Assembly (NCBI GenBank): GCA_964605665.1
Contig: CAZSDP010000009.1
Span: 62,001-126,000 of the forward strand
Length of the DNA: 64,000 bases
Reading direction: 5' to 3'
From: CAZSDP01 sp964605665
GTDB lineage: Bacteria; Planctomycetota; UBA8108; UBA1146
The translations under genes were made by a program, and so were the position numbers. Positions 52,347 to 61,679 of this stretch are shown here, piece after piece. Under the pieces are notes generated by a model. That model was given only the letters and a program-made list of their open reading frames with translations, searched no databases and was not told where the DNA came from. Numbering within the stretch: position 1 is the stretch's first letter; every line of letters begins with the position of its first letter.

Positions 52347-53798
52347 TTGCACAGTCTCTTCAAGCAGCGGGCTGAAACGGCGATCGCCGTTTTCGGCTTG
52401 ATCACCTTGGTCATGACCATTGCTGGCTGCAGCTCTCTCGATCCCCAGGAGGATATCCTCTCCGCGCGCGATCAAGTCGCCGCGCGTACTGGGGTCATCG
52501 CGAACTGGCCCAGCGCTACAACCGACCAAACTTTGCCTTTGGCGCCACTCGATCTCCATGGAGCGATCCAGCAAGCGCTCGAAGTTCAACCAGACATTCG
52601 GGTTCAGCTCGCGAAAGTCGCACGCGCTCGCGCAGACTTGGTGCAAGCGGAACGGTTGCCCAATCCGAAGATCGTCTTTGGAATCGGTACACCTATCGAT
52701 GGGGGTGGAGGTAATCCGGCACGAGTTGGAATACTCGAACCACTCACCGCCCTTTGGAGTCGCCCGAAACGGATTGCGGAAGCGGACGCGAAGCTAAGAA
52801 CTCAGATTCTCGATCTCGCTGACTTAGGCCTTCGTACCGCCGAAGATGCAGAACTCGCCTTCGTGGCTCTTCACCACGCAACCAATCGACTCAGTATCGA
52901 TCTCGCAATTGTTCAATGCCTCAGTGAGCATCTCGCTCTACTACAGTCATTGAAACAAGTCGGTGAACTCGACCGTCTCTCCGTAGAGAAAGTCCGAGTC
53001 GAACTCTCTCATGCGATGGAGAAAACCGCCGCCAGCCGCTCAGCACACCAAGCAGCAAAGCGAACCCTCGACCACCTGGTCGGCAGGATCAATACGCTAG
53101 ACACGTCACCACCCATCGATGCGTCAACCTTGCCAAACCTGCTGCAGCCAGCTCCGCCGGATGCAGCGTTGATCGAGCTTGTCGCGTTGCGCCGCCTCGA
53201 TGTCGCGGCGGCATTGGCAAGAGCTGAAGCAACAGGGGCACGGTTACAAGTCGTCCGCCGTGAACGCTTCGGCGCTTTTGGGCTAGCGATCGGATTTGAA
53301 AGAAATCTCTCCGATCGAGAGGCTCTCACCATCGGGGGGGAAGTTCCCATTCCGATTTTCGATCTCGGAGGAGCGAAAGTCGCCGCAGCCGATGCGAATC
53401 GAGAAGAGGCGATCCAGCTCGCGAAGTCGGTACTTTGGAAGGCACTTCTAGAGGTGCGCATCGCCCGCGAAGAGTGGATTGGCGAAAGAGAGCAGCTCTC
53501 CATCGTGACCCATCAACAACTCTCCGCCTCGGAAACGCGACTGCGTCTCGTTTCGGAAGCCGCTGCTGCGGGGGAGTCGAGCCGATCGGAAGTCCTGCTC
53601 GCCCAGGTCGAGGCGATCACTGCCAAGAGAGCCCAAAATGAAGCTGAACTAAAAGTACGGCAAGCATGGGCTCACCTGAGGCGATCGGCCGGGGGCTCCT
53701 TTGCTCCCGTGACTCAAAGTGAACGTTCCCGACTCCTCCCCCAACCTGCAGAGAACGTCGCTGAAATCTCTCAATACCCCGATGGAGGAAGTCGATGA
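52347..53798 (+). CDS. TolC-family outer-membrane efflux lipoprotein
   Basis: 483 residues from TTG 52347 (AGGAAGGA seven bases before). The signal ends in a lipobox TIAGC (C28). Two repeated long helix pairs and the beta segments typical of outer-membrane factors follow (ALEVQPDIRVQLAKVARARADLVQAERLPNPKI in the first half, ALARAEATGARLQVVRRE in the second). It forms the outer channel for the pump encoded downstream. The next gene overlaps by four bases. Confidence 0.9.
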   Translation: MHSLFKQRAETAIAVFGLITLVMTIAGCSSLDPQEDILSARDQVAARTGVIANWPSATTDQTLPLAPLDLHGAIQQALEVQPDIRVQLAKVARARADLVQAERLPNPKIVFGIGTPIDGGGGNPARVGILEPLTALWSRPKRIAEADAKLRTQILDLADLGLRTAEDAELAFVALHHATNRLSIDLAIVQCLSEHLALLQSLKQVGELDRLSVEKVRVELSHAMEKTAASRSAHQAAKRTLDHLVGRINTLDTSPPIDASTLPNLLQPAPPDAALIELVALRRLDVAAALARAEATGARLQVVRRERFGAFGLAIGFERNLSDREALTIGGEVPIPIFDLGGAKVAAADANREEAIQLAKSVLWKALLEVRIAREEWIGEREQLSIVTHQQLSASETRLRLVSEAAAAGESSRSEVLLAQVEAITAKRAQNEAELKVRQAWAHLRRSAGGSFAPVTQSERSRLLPQPAENVAEISQYPDGGSR

Positions 53799-55330
53799 AT
53801 CTTGGCCTCTTCGATCAACCGAGCCCCGATCGTCCCTCTCAATCGTCGAAGGTGGTCGTTCGACCACCTCGGTACCGGTGGGGCACTCGAATTCTCCTCC
53901 CGGTGCTGCTCCTCTTGTTCACTGGAACGCTACTGATCGGCGCCGCTTGGCGCTCGCTCTTCCCTGGCATCGCCGTCGAAGTCATCCCCGTGATGGTCAA
54001 GACGGTGGAAGGAGAAGTTGGCGGAGAGAGCGTCATCGCAACCGGCTGGCTCGAACCTGACCCCTACCCCTTCTTTGCCAGCGCACTCGTCAATGGCACG
54101 GTTGCTGAGGTGACTGTTCTCGAAGGACAAACGGTCAAGAAGGGTGAGGTGGTCGCGAGACTCATCAAGGAGGACGCCCAGCTGGTCCTGAATTCTGCCG
54201 AAGCTGATCTTTCGATCGCCCAAGGCGACCTCGCGCGAGCTCAAGCCGCGGTCGCAGCCGCGGAAGAGAGGCTATCCACTCGCATCGAACTCCACCGGGC
54301 CGCAAGAACAACCGATGCGCTCCTTGCCGACAGTGAAGCAGAAGTCTCGAGACTCGAGCCACTGATCGCATCTCAGGAAGCAAAGGTGGCGGAGATTGCC
54401 GATGAACTCTCCCGCAAAGAACAAGTGGTGGAGAGTGGAGCAGTCTCGGAAGGGAGCGTGCAGCGGCTTCGACTTTCGCTAGCGGCGAAGACGGCAGAGC
54501 TTGAGGCATTGCTGGCACAACGCCCGCAACTCCTCGCACGTGCAAACCGCGCGCGGGCAAATCGCGATGCTGCAGCTGAGAACTTGAAACTGAGTATCGA
54601 TGAACGCCTCGAGGTTGCCCTCACCAAGGCGGATTTGACGCGAGCCGAAGGGGCTCTGGATCGAGCTAAGGCGCATCGAGATGAGGCCCTCCTCGCGCTC
54701 GATCGCAAAGAAATTAGAGCACCGATCGACGGCATCGTCATGCAGAGACTGATCTCGCCCGGTTCACCCATCAAAGTCGAAGGGCAGATTCACTCCGCCC
54801 ACGTCGCACACATCTACGATCCCGAACACCTACAAGTCCGAGTCGATGTTCCCCTTGCAGACGCAGCGGCGGTCGGAGTCGATCAAAGAGCGGAGATTCG
54901 TGTCAGTGCTCTCCCCGATCAGGTGTTCCGCGGCCAAGTCACACGACTCGTCCACGAAGCTGACCTCCAAAAAAACACCGTAGAAGTAAAGGTGGCGATC
55001 GAAAAACCGAATTCGCTTCTCAAACCGGAGATGCTGGCGCGAGTGCGCTTTCTTGCCTCCAGCGTGGTTCAATCTTCCCGCGAGCGAATTCTCGTTCCAC
55101 AAGAGTTGATCGAGACCGATGAAGACAACGGTTTCATCTGGATCGTCGCCGACCGAGTCGACGGACAAGGTTATGCCGAACGCCGAGAGATCACCTTAGG
55201 TTCAACTCGAGTGGAAGGCTGGCGTGAGGTGATCAGCGGTCTACAGCCGGGCGATTGGCTCATCGCTGACTCTCCTGAAGACCTCAAAGCTGGCGAAGCG
55301 GTCACAATTTCCGGAGAGGGTCAAAGATGA
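53795..55330 (+). CDS. HlyD/MacA-type periplasmic adaptor
   Basis: 511 residues with one N-terminal membrane span (LPVLLLLFTGTLLIGAAWRSL). Lipoyl-half motifs (VNGTVAEVTVLEGQTVKKGEVVARL and IRAPIDGIVMQRLISPGSPIKV) flank a long coiled-coil hairpin (about 130-300), then beta-barrel and membrane-proximal domains. It links the ABC permeases to the TolC protein. It overlaps both neighbours by four bases. Confidence 0.92.
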   Translation: MNLGLFDQPSPDRPSQSSKVVVRPPRYRWGTRILLPVLLLLFTGTLLIGAAWRSLFPGIAVEVIPVMVKTVEGEVGGESVIATGWLEPDPYPFFASALVNGTVAEVTVLEGQTVKKGEVVARLIKEDAQLVLNSAEADLSIAQGDLARAQAAVAAAEERLSTRIELHRAARTTDALLADSEAEVSRLEPLIASQEAKVAEIADELSRKEQVVESGAVSEGSVQRLRLSLAAKTAELEALLAQRPQLLARANRARANRDAAAENLKLSIDERLEVALTKADLTRAEGALDRAKAHRDEALLALDRKEIRAPIDGIVMQRLISPGSPIKVEGQIHSAHVAHIYDPEHLQVRVDVPLADAAAVGVDQRAEIRVSALPDQVFRGQVTRLVHEADLQKNTVEVKVAIEKPNSLLKPEMLARVRFLASSVVQSSRERILVPQELIETDEDNGFIWIVADRVDGQGYAERREITLGSTRVEGWREVISGLQPGDWLIADSPEDLKAGEAVTISGEGQR

Positions 55331-56079
55331 GTCTCATCGAGTGCCGGAAACTGACAAAGAAGTACACCCGCGGTAGCCATGTCATCACCCCGCTGGATCA
55401 ACTCGATCTCGATGTTGAGTCAGGTGCATTCATAGCGCTGATGGGGCCATCCGGCTCGGGGAAAACAACACTCCTCAACCTTATCGCGGGAATAGACCGC
55501 CCCACTTCGGGGGAACTACTCATCGGGGGGACCAACATCGCCAAGCTCTCACGAAGCCGTCTCGCGCATTGGCGTGGTACCAATGTCGGGTACATTTTCC
55601 AGCTGTACCATCTTGTTCCCGTCTTAACCGCATACGAAAACATCGAGCTCCCGTTGTTGATTCAGCCGCTAACTCGAAAAGAGCGACACCAACGGGTTGT
55701 TCGCGCCCTTGAATTGACGGGGATCTCCGACCGACATGACCACTATCCACGTCAATTGAGCGGTGGACAGGAACAACGCGTGGCGATTGCTCGCGCTTTG
55801 GTCACCGATCCACCATTACTCCTTGCCGATGAGCCGACCGGTGATCTTGATCGAGCCTCTTCCAAGGCGATTCTGGAATTGCTGAAGACCCTCAATCGGG
55901 ATTTGAAGAAGACACTCCTCGTGGTCACCCATGACCCGAGTACTACCGATTACGCAGAGTTCACTCTTCATCTCGAGAAAGGTCGCTTGGTCGGAGATTC
56001 ACCAGCACATCGCCCGAAAGCCACTGACCCCTCCTCTCAGACTGAATTCAAATCTGTCGGTGGAGAGGAGAGTCGATGA
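55327..56079 (+). CDS. ABC transporter ATP-binding protein (MacB/LolD type)
   Basis: 250 residues. Walker A GPSGSGKT (40-47), signature LSGGQ (144-148), Walker B LLLADE (164-169) and the D loop GDLD are all intact; the H loop reads VVTHD. The AxxGIDRPTSGELLIGG region is the MacB/LolD/FtsE subclass, which works with FtsX-fold permeases rather than for solute import. Overlaps on both sides couple it to the adaptor and permease. Confidence 0.95.
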   Translation: MSLIECRKLTKKYTRGSHVITPLDQLDLDVESGAFIALMGPSGSGKTTLLNLIAGIDRPTSGELLIGGTNIAKLSRSRLAHWRGTNVGYIFQLYHLVPVLTAYENIELPLLIQPLTRKERHQRVVRALELTGISDRHDHYPRQLSGGQEQRVAIARALVTDPPLLLADEPTGDLDRASSKAILELLKTLNRDLKKTLLVVTHDPSTTDYAEFTLHLEKGRLVGDSPAHRPKATDPSSQTEFKSVGGEESR

Positions 56080-57233
56080 ACACGCTGCTCCGGATCTTCC
56101 CCTTGGTACGAAAGCAGATGACGAGGCAGCCATTACGCACGACCCTCACTCTCTCTGGAGTCGCGGTGGCGATGTTCCTCTTCTGCACGGTGTCGGCGAT
56201 GCGAGCTGGAGTAGAACGCGCAACGACCGTTACAGCAGCAGACTCGGTTCTTGTCGTCTATCGAGAGAATCGCTATTGCCCATTTACCAGTCGCTTGCCT
56301 CAGTACTACTCCGATCGTATCGAAGCGATTCCTGGCGTGGTTTCCGCTGTTCCGATGAAGATAGAAGTCTCCAACTGTAGAACGTCCCTCGACGTCGTGA
56401 CCTTTCGAGGAGTCCCGGAAGATGCCTTTGTGGAACACTTCGTTCCAGGGTTCACACTTCTCGATGGATCGATCGAAAACTGGAAGCACCGAACCGATTC
56501 TGCGCTGGTGGGCTCTTCCTTGGCTGCCCGCCGCCGTGTTCAGGTCGGTGACCGACTCGATTCGGGTGGAGTGGTCGTGACCGTCTCCGGGATCATCGAT
56601 TCCGACGAACCCCAAGATCAAAACGCCGCCTATACCCATCTCTCATTTCTTCAGGAGATCGCCGGCCGAGGCGGCACCGGTGGAGAAGTGACCCAATTCC
56701 AAGTGAAGGTCGCCGACCCTGGGCGAATCGAGGAGGTCGCTCAAGCCATCGATGAGGAGTTCAAGCGAGATCCGGATCCAACCACAACTCGCCCAGAGAA
56801 GGCTTTTGTCGCCGCCGCGGCAGAAGACATCTTGGAAATTGTGGGCTTCGCGTCGTGGCTCGGTTGGGGCGCTCTCGCCGCAGTCTTTGCCCTTGTGGCA
56901 AATGCAATCGTGCTCGCCGTGCGCGATCGGGTCACGGAACATGCCATCCTCGAAACGGTCGGCTTCGCACCGAGCCACATCGCACTACTGGTTCTGATCG
57001 AAGGAACCACACTCGGACTCCTCGGTGGAATCGTCGGCGCAATCGCCGCATTTTCCTTCACCCAACAGCGCTTCTCGATCGGAATGGAGGGACTGAACAT
57101 AGAAATCGCATCCGATCCCACCGTGATCGCGACAGGTCTGATTCTCTCCGTTTCTCTCGGTCTGGTCGCGGGCTTGTTCCCCGCTTGGCGAGCCTCTCGA
57201 AGAGAGCTCACCACTTCATTCCGAGCAATCTGA
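56076..57233 (+). CDS. FtsX/MacB-type ABC permease, first copy
   Basis: 385 residues. An N-terminal span (LRTTLTLSGVAVAMFLFCTVSAM), a periplasmic region (about 50-255), then three C-terminal spans with ALAAVFALVANAIVLAVRDRVTEHAILETVGFAPSHIALLVLIEG, the usual FtsX coupling helix. It is separate from the ATPase and pairs with the next gene, giving a heterodimer. Confidence 0.9.
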   Translation: MNTLLRIFPLVRKQMTRQPLRTTLTLSGVAVAMFLFCTVSAMRAGVERATTVTAADSVLVVYRENRYCPFTSRLPQYYSDRIEAIPGVVSAVPMKIEVSNCRTSLDVVTFRGVPEDAFVEHFVPGFTLLDGSIENWKHRTDSALVGSSLAARRRVQVGDRLDSGGVVVTVSGIIDSDEPQDQNAAYTHLSFLQEIAGRGGTGGEVTQFQVKVADPGRIEEVAQAIDEEFKRDPDPTTTRPEKAFVAAAAEDILEIVGFASWLGWGALAAVFALVANAIVLAVRDRVTEHAILETVGFAPSHIALLVLIEGTTLGLLGGIVGAIAAFSFTQQRFSIGMEGLNIEIASDPTVIATGLILSVSLGLVAGLFPAWRASRRELTTSFRAI

Positions 57234-57243
57234 GGAGAAACCG

Positions 57244-58413
57244 ATGCGATATCTTCCATTTGACTACGCAACTCGAAACCTCGGTCGGTCACTTCCGCGA
57301 CTTGCCCTCGCCATCAGTGGGAGCACGTTGGTCGTGTTACTGGTCATCGCCTCCGCCGGGTTCATCCGCGGGATGAGTCAAAGCCTCACCATCGCCGGAG
57401 TCGCTGACAATGTCATTTTTCTCGGGTCAGGCTCTGAAGAAAGCGTCGAGAGAAGTGAAATCTCAACTCGAGCGGCAGAGGTCGTGGCAACATTACCCGG
57501 GGTCCGTGAACGACTGGGAGAGCGATTCGTATCTCCAGAAGTCCACCTCGCGTTGGCGATTCGAACCGATCCCAATAGTGACGAGGGGCGGCTGACTCCA
57601 GTTCGAGGAGTTCGCTCCGCAGCCTACTTAGTCCATCCACAAGTGTATGTCACCGCGGGCCGAACTCCGACACCTGGACGCCAGGAGGTGATGGTCGGCG
57701 GGTTGGTCTCTGGGCAGCTCGGAGTGAACGCAGCGCGACTCGTGCCTGGTAATGATCTCTTTATCGATGGTGAAGCATGGAAAATCGTCGGGAATTTTCG
57801 AGCACCTCAAACCGTGATGGATTCAGAGATCTGGATGCCTCTGACCGACCTACAGGTCATCAGCCAACGAGAGAATCTCTCTTGTGTCATCCTGACCCTC
57901 GATCCAGCCCGCGGAGGTGACTTTGCCGATGCAGAGATCCTCGCGGCCCAAAGGCTCGACTTGGAGCTCTCTGCGATGCGAGAGAGCGCGTACTATCAAA
58001 CCCTCGAGAAATTCTATGCGCCGATCCGTGCGATGGTATTGGTCACCGCTGCCCTGATCGCCTTGGGAGGAATTCTCGGTGGCCTCAATACAATGGTCGC
58101 TGCGTTCGCCTCGAGGATAAGAGAAGTGGGTACCTTGCAAGTGCTCGGATACCCCCGTCGAGCGATCATTCTCTCATTCATACAGGAGTCTGTGATCGTC
58201 ACGACTGCGGGTGCGTTGATCGCTGGCACCTTGGGAGTACTGGTTCTCGATGGAATTGCGGTCAGGTTTTCTATGGGGGCATTTGGGCTCATCGTCGATG
58301 CACCGGTCCTTTTGATCGGAGTCGGGGCGGGAATCGTTCTCGGCGTCATCGGGTCGATGCCTCCAACTCTCCGCTGTTTGCGCTTACCCGTTGGGCAGGC
58401 GCTCAGAGCTTGA
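57244..58413 (+). CDS. FtsX/MacB-type ABC permease, second copy
   Basis: 389 residues, with GAGGAGAAA just before ATG. Same four-span layout as the preceding gene: the first span near LAISGSTLVVLLVIASAGF, a periplasmic domain, then IALGGILGGLNTMVAAFASRIREVGTLQVLGYPRRAIILSFIQES. The two copies are diverged, so they form the two halves of one membrane pump. Confidence 0.9.
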   Translation: MRYLPFDYATRNLGRSLPRLALAISGSTLVVLLVIASAGFIRGMSQSLTIAGVADNVIFLGSGSEESVERSEISTRAAEVVATLPGVRERLGERFVSPEVHLALAIRTDPNSDEGRLTPVRGVRSAAYLVHPQVYVTAGRTPTPGRQEVMVGGLVSGQLGVNAARLVPGNDLFIDGEAWKIVGNFRAPQTVMDSEIWMPLTDLQVISQRENLSCVILTLDPARGGDFADAEILAAQRLDLELSAMRESAYYQTLEKFYAPIRAMVLVTAALIALGGILGGLNTMVAAFASRIREVGTLQVLGYPRRAIILSFIQESVIVTTAGALIAGTLGVLVLDGIAVRFSMGAFGLIVDAPVLLIGVGAGIVLGVIGSMPPTLRCLRLPVGQALRA

Positions 58414-58530
58414 ATGAGAGGATCGTCCTAGCGATTTTTTGTGCCTTCGATAAGACTAGAGGAGAAGTATGGTTCCCGTGAGTGGGATGAGACCCCCTCA
58501 CCGGTCGACCACAGAGGAAGAGGAGCAGGG

Positions 58531-59076
58531 ATGTTTCAGCGAATGACTTTAGTAACAGGAGTGAGTGCAATTGCTCTGCTGTTCACTTTCATCGGTTGCA
58601 CTACCAAAACCGACCAAGGCACTTCAGAAGCCTCACAAGCAAAAGCTTCCGTCTTGCCGATCTTGACCACCGCCCCGAGCAATGCCGTCGCGATCCCCGA
58701 ACTCAAGCGCACGGCCAAAAAAGGCGACACCGTGACCTTTGTCGCGCGAATCGGAGGGAAAGACCCCGCATTTGTCGAGGGACGTGCGATGATGGTCGTT
58801 ATCGATCCGAAGATTCCGTCGTGCGCGGTCATGGGAGAAGAAGCTTGCTGCGAAACTCCTTGGGATTATTGCTGCGAACCGCGTGACAGTTTGAAAGCAG
58901 GAACGGTTTCAGTTCAAATCACTGGAGAAGACGGCAGACCGCTCGCCACCGACCTCAAGGGAAAACACGGACTCAATGAGCTCGTCACCGTCACGATCGT
59001 CGGCGTCGTCTCAGAGAAGAACGATGACGGCCTGCTGGTCATCGACGCAACCGGGATTCACGTCCAGGAAGGGTAG
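58531..59076 (+). CDS. Small Cys-rich lipoprotein at the end of the ABC efflux operon
   Basis: 181 residues from ATG 58531 (AGGAGCAGGG just before it; the frame is open to 58441). The lipobox is FIGC (C23). The mature part is beta-rich, with an OB-like stretch (GDTVTFVARIGGKDPAF) and then C98, CC at 106-107 and CC at 114-115 (SCAVMGEEACCETPWDYCCEP). These Cys sites could bind metal. It is the last gene before a strong hairpin. No named family. Confidence 0.65.
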   Translation: MFQRMTLVTGVSAIALLFTFIGCTTKTDQGTSEASQAKASVLPILTTAPSNAVAIPELKRTAKKGDTVTFVARIGGKDPAFVEGRAMMVVIDPKIPSCAVMGEEACCETPWDYCCEPRDSLKAGTVSVQITGEDGRPLATDLKGKHGLNELVTVTIVGVVSEKNDDGLLVIDATGIHVQEG

Positions 59077-59399
59077 GCCCGCACCCCTCCACTGGACAAT
59101 CCAACGCCCGGCCTTCCAGAGAGAAGGCCGGGCGCTCTTGATGACGGGGGTCTGCCAGAATCGGCTCACCCGGACCACCATTCCCACCTCTCCAGAAACT
59201 GGACGAATTCCGGTCAGGCTCGAAACACCAGAAACCTCCGCAATTTCGCTGTGATCGATCTCGTCGTTCGCCGGTGATAAGTCGAACTTCATTGCCGACC
59301 GCCATTTGGTCGATACACTGAAGAGAGCGTCTCGATAAAGTTCTGCGAGACTTTCACGATCTGTAGAGCGAATGTCACAGGCGATTTGAGGCAGCAGAG
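59077..59399. other. Spacer between the two efflux operons
   Basis: About 320 bases. The first part holds the terminator; the remainder should carry the promoter of the RND operon. An open minus-strand frame (59011-59412) runs through the terminator and is probably not a gene. Confidence 0.45.
59105..59134 (+). terminator. Strong terminator hairpin between the two efflux operons
   Basis: A perfect 12-base GC-rich stem (59105-59116 with 59123-59134) and 6-base loop lie about 30 bases after the lipoprotein stop, followed by CTCTTG. It ends the ABC operon. Confidence 0.75.
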
Positions 59400-59957
59400 A
59401 TGTCGTCCGCATCCCGCAAAATCAGATTCGATCTCCGTAGTTCACGGTGGGAGCGCTTTGGGGCCATCTTAACCGTGGCCGCAACCCTATTGATGTTGCT
59501 TCCCGGCGGAACGGTGATCTGTATCGATTCGTGTGGAGCATGGGAAATCACTGTGGCACACGAAGCTCACACTTGTGGCCACGCTTCTCAGCCCGCTTCC
59601 TCAACAGTCTCCAGTGATCAGCCAACATCGAGCACCTGCCATCATCACCATCATCACAAAGATGCCGCTGGCCAGCGCACTGATGAGCACCATCAAGACG
59701 AGCCCACTTCAAAATCAGAAGTCGAATGGGACTCGGCGGGGATGCAACACCATTCCCCTTGCCGCGACTTCGAGTCTCTCGATCTTCCTGCTTCTCTGTC
59801 GGGAGGAACTCGTCACGTCGTGACCAACGCGGAGGCGATCTATCAAAGCCCCACGCAACTTCACTCTGATCTCCCGCGATTCGCGAATGTGCTGACCCCG
59901 ATCCTTCTATTGAAACCGGGAGCCCTCACCACAATTCCTATCCCCCTACGCCTATAG
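59400..59957 (+). CDS. Small His-rich exported protein leading the RND efflux operon
   Basis: 185 residues. A hydrophobic segment (FGAILTVAATLLMLLPGGTV) suggests export. Then come C41, C45, C59, C80 and a run of six His at 81-86, with further His at 97-98 and 117-118. The His run is coded by mixed CAT and CAC codons, so it is natural. It is the first gene before the Cus-like pump and is likely a metal-binding periplasmic protein, comparable in position to the Cys-rich protein at 51754. There is no known family. Confidence 0.65.
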   Translation: MSSASRKIRFDLRSSRWERFGAILTVAATLLMLLPGGTVICIDSCGAWEITVAHEAHTCGHASQPASSTVSSDQPTSSTCHHHHHHKDAAGQRTDEHHQDEPTSKSEVEWDSAGMQHHSPCRDFESLDLPASLSGGTRHVVTNAEAIYQSPTQLHSDLPRFANVLTPILLLKPGALTTIPIPLRL

Positions 59958-60161
59958 GCCTCTCTCCTTAGCGACTGCATTCGCACTCTCGTTGACTTCA
60001 ACCTCAAAAGGAATGCAGTCCGAGCCTCACCACAAAACCAGACTTCTGAGGAATGATCTTCCGAGTCTTCTCAATTGGTGGTGGGCCTTCATCTCCCCAG
60101 TGCCCAAAGTGAATCGCATCAACATTGACCAAGAAATCTTCTCGTGCAGAGAGACGCTCTG
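59958..60161. other. Spacer inside the RND operon
   Basis: About 200 bases between the His-rich protein and the outer-membrane factor. A minus-strand frame at 60004-60219 reads like a protein tail (VDAIHFGHWGDEGPPPIEK) but has no credible start, so it is left as a possible remnant. Confidence 0.35.
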
Positions 60162-61679
60162 ATGTCCCAGTTCCGCAATCGAATTCCGATGCGATCTGAC
60201 CTGCGATCGATCGTGCCAAGAGTCCCCCGAGGGGACTTTAGACGGTCGAGTGGTCTCGTTTTCCTGATCCTATTGTCCATTGCGACGGCTCAGCTCGCTG
60301 GCTGTGCCACCTATCGCCCTGCTCCCATCGAGCCAGCAGCGATTTTGACCAATTGGAAAACGACCGATCCGAAGGTCGCGAGCGCCATCGTCAAGTCGGA
60401 AACAGCCGCCCCCACTCATTTCAGTTTGCACGATGGAATTGTTCTTGAAGAGGCGATCTATGCCGGCTTGTTCTTCAATCCGGAGTTACGCAGAGTTCGC
60501 GCTGCCTTTGATGTTACGGTCGCTTCCTCAGAAACGGCTGGTGCGTGGAAAGACCCGAACCTCTCTTTCGACGGGGAACAGATACTTGCCGATGTCGATC
60601 ACCGCTTGATCTGGGGAGGACAGCTCGCAGTCACGATTCCGCTCTCAGGTCGTCCCAGCATCGAGAGAGCGATCGCGCAAACCGAAGCTCACAGACAATT
60701 GGCCGTGGTTCTTGGAGCCGAAATCGCACTCCTCACCGAGATCGAACTCTCCTGGATCGATCTCGCAACCGCAGACACCCGTATTGAACTATTGGAGCTC
60801 ACGATTGAGGACCTCGATCACCTGATCGAAGCGAGTGCTCGCTTCATGGCCGCAGGAGCCATCAATGTGGTCGAGGAGAGACTCCTGAAAATCGGTCATG
60901 CCCACGTTGTCGAAGAACTTCTGAACGCGAAAGCGAAGAGAAGTGAGACTCGCCTCAAAATGCTCCAACTGATCGGTCTACATCCCGGACACCCTTGGAG
61001 GTTCGACGCCACTCTCCCCAAAGTCGACTCCCAAGTTCTCGAAGACCATAAAGAATCCGGAGTCAATGCGCTGGAGGCGATCACGCGCCATCCCTTGCTC
61101 GGTGAAGCGATCGCCGCTTATGCCATTGCCGAGCAGCGACTCGAATCGGAGATCCGAAGGCAGATTCCCGATCTCACCATAGGGCTCGGAGGAGGACGTG
61201 AAGATGGCCAATCGAGGATTCGTTTTGGATTCGGCCTGATACCGCTGCCACTTTGGAACCAAAACCGTGAAGGCATCTCTCGGGCAGAGGCAAGTCGAGC
61301 ATACGCAGGCGCTCAAGTCACCGCAGCGATTCACGAGCTGATCCAACGTAGAGCTCTTGCCACTGCAACGGCTCAATCCGCTCGAGAGCGGCTCGCCCAT
61401 CTTCTCGATGTCTTGAGCCCTCTTTCCAAACAACAACTCGAAGATGCTCGGCGGCTGATGGGTCTTGGGCAACTCGATTTGAAGTTGTTGACCGACGCTT
61501 TGGAGGAATATCGACGGGTTCGGTTTGAGGTGCTGGAAGCCCGCGCTGAGGTCTTACGTTCCCAGTGCACCCTGAATGCACTCCTCGGCTCCGATCCCTT
61601 GAGATCTCTTTCCCCACTTGCTAAGACACTCGACGCGAAAACGACCCGAACAGTCGAGCAAGAGAAAGCAAAGAACTGA
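60162..61679 (+). CDS. TolC/CusC-type outer-membrane efflux lipoprotein
   Basis: 505 residues from ATG 60162; a GTG at 60144 is also possible. The lipobox is QLAGC (C48 of this version). Two repeated helical halves follow, with LEEAIYAGLFFNPELRRVRAAFDVTVASSETAGAWKDPNL and LEAITRHPLLGEAIAAYAIAEQRLESEIRRQIPDL as matching landmarks. It is the outer channel of the RND pump; its stop codon overlaps the start of the adaptor gene. Confidence 0.9.
   Translation: MSQFRNRIPMRSDLRSIVPRVPRGDFRRSSGLVFLILLSIATAQLAGCATYRPAPIEPAAILTNWKTTDPKVASAIVKSETAAPTHFSLHDGIVLEEAIYAGLFFNPELRRVRAAFDVTVASSETAGAWKDPNLSFDGEQILADVDHRLIWGGQLAVTIPLSGRPSIERAIAQTEAHRQLAVVLGAEIALLTEIELSWIDLATADTRIELLELTIEDLDHLIEASARFMAAGAINVVEERLLKIGHAHVVEELLNAKAKRSETRLKMLQLIGLHPGHPWRFDATLPKVDSQVLEDHKESGVNALEAITRHPLLGEAIAAYAIAEQRLESEIRRQIPDLTIGLGGGREDGQSRIRFGFGLIPLPLWNQNREGISRAEASRAYAGAQVTAAIHELIQRRALATATAQSARERLAHLLDVLSPLSKQQLEDARRLMGLGQLDLKLLTDALEEYRRVRFEVLEARAEVLRSQCTLNALLGSDPLRSLSPLAKTLDAKTTRTVEQEKAKN

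Noticed and set aside
59011..59412. A 133-residue minus-strand frame between the efflux operons
   Set aside because: It runs through the strong terminator hairpin and into the lipoprotein gene and has no protein signature.
59638..59658. A run of six His codons, at first sight like an expression tag
   Set aside because: It mixes CAT and CAC codons, lies in mid-protein, and the surroundings are His-rich too; this is natural sequence and not vector contamination.
60004..60219. A minus-strand frame that reads like a protein tail
   Set aside because: No start, no known family and overlap with the outer-membrane factor gene; could be a remnant but cannot be supported.
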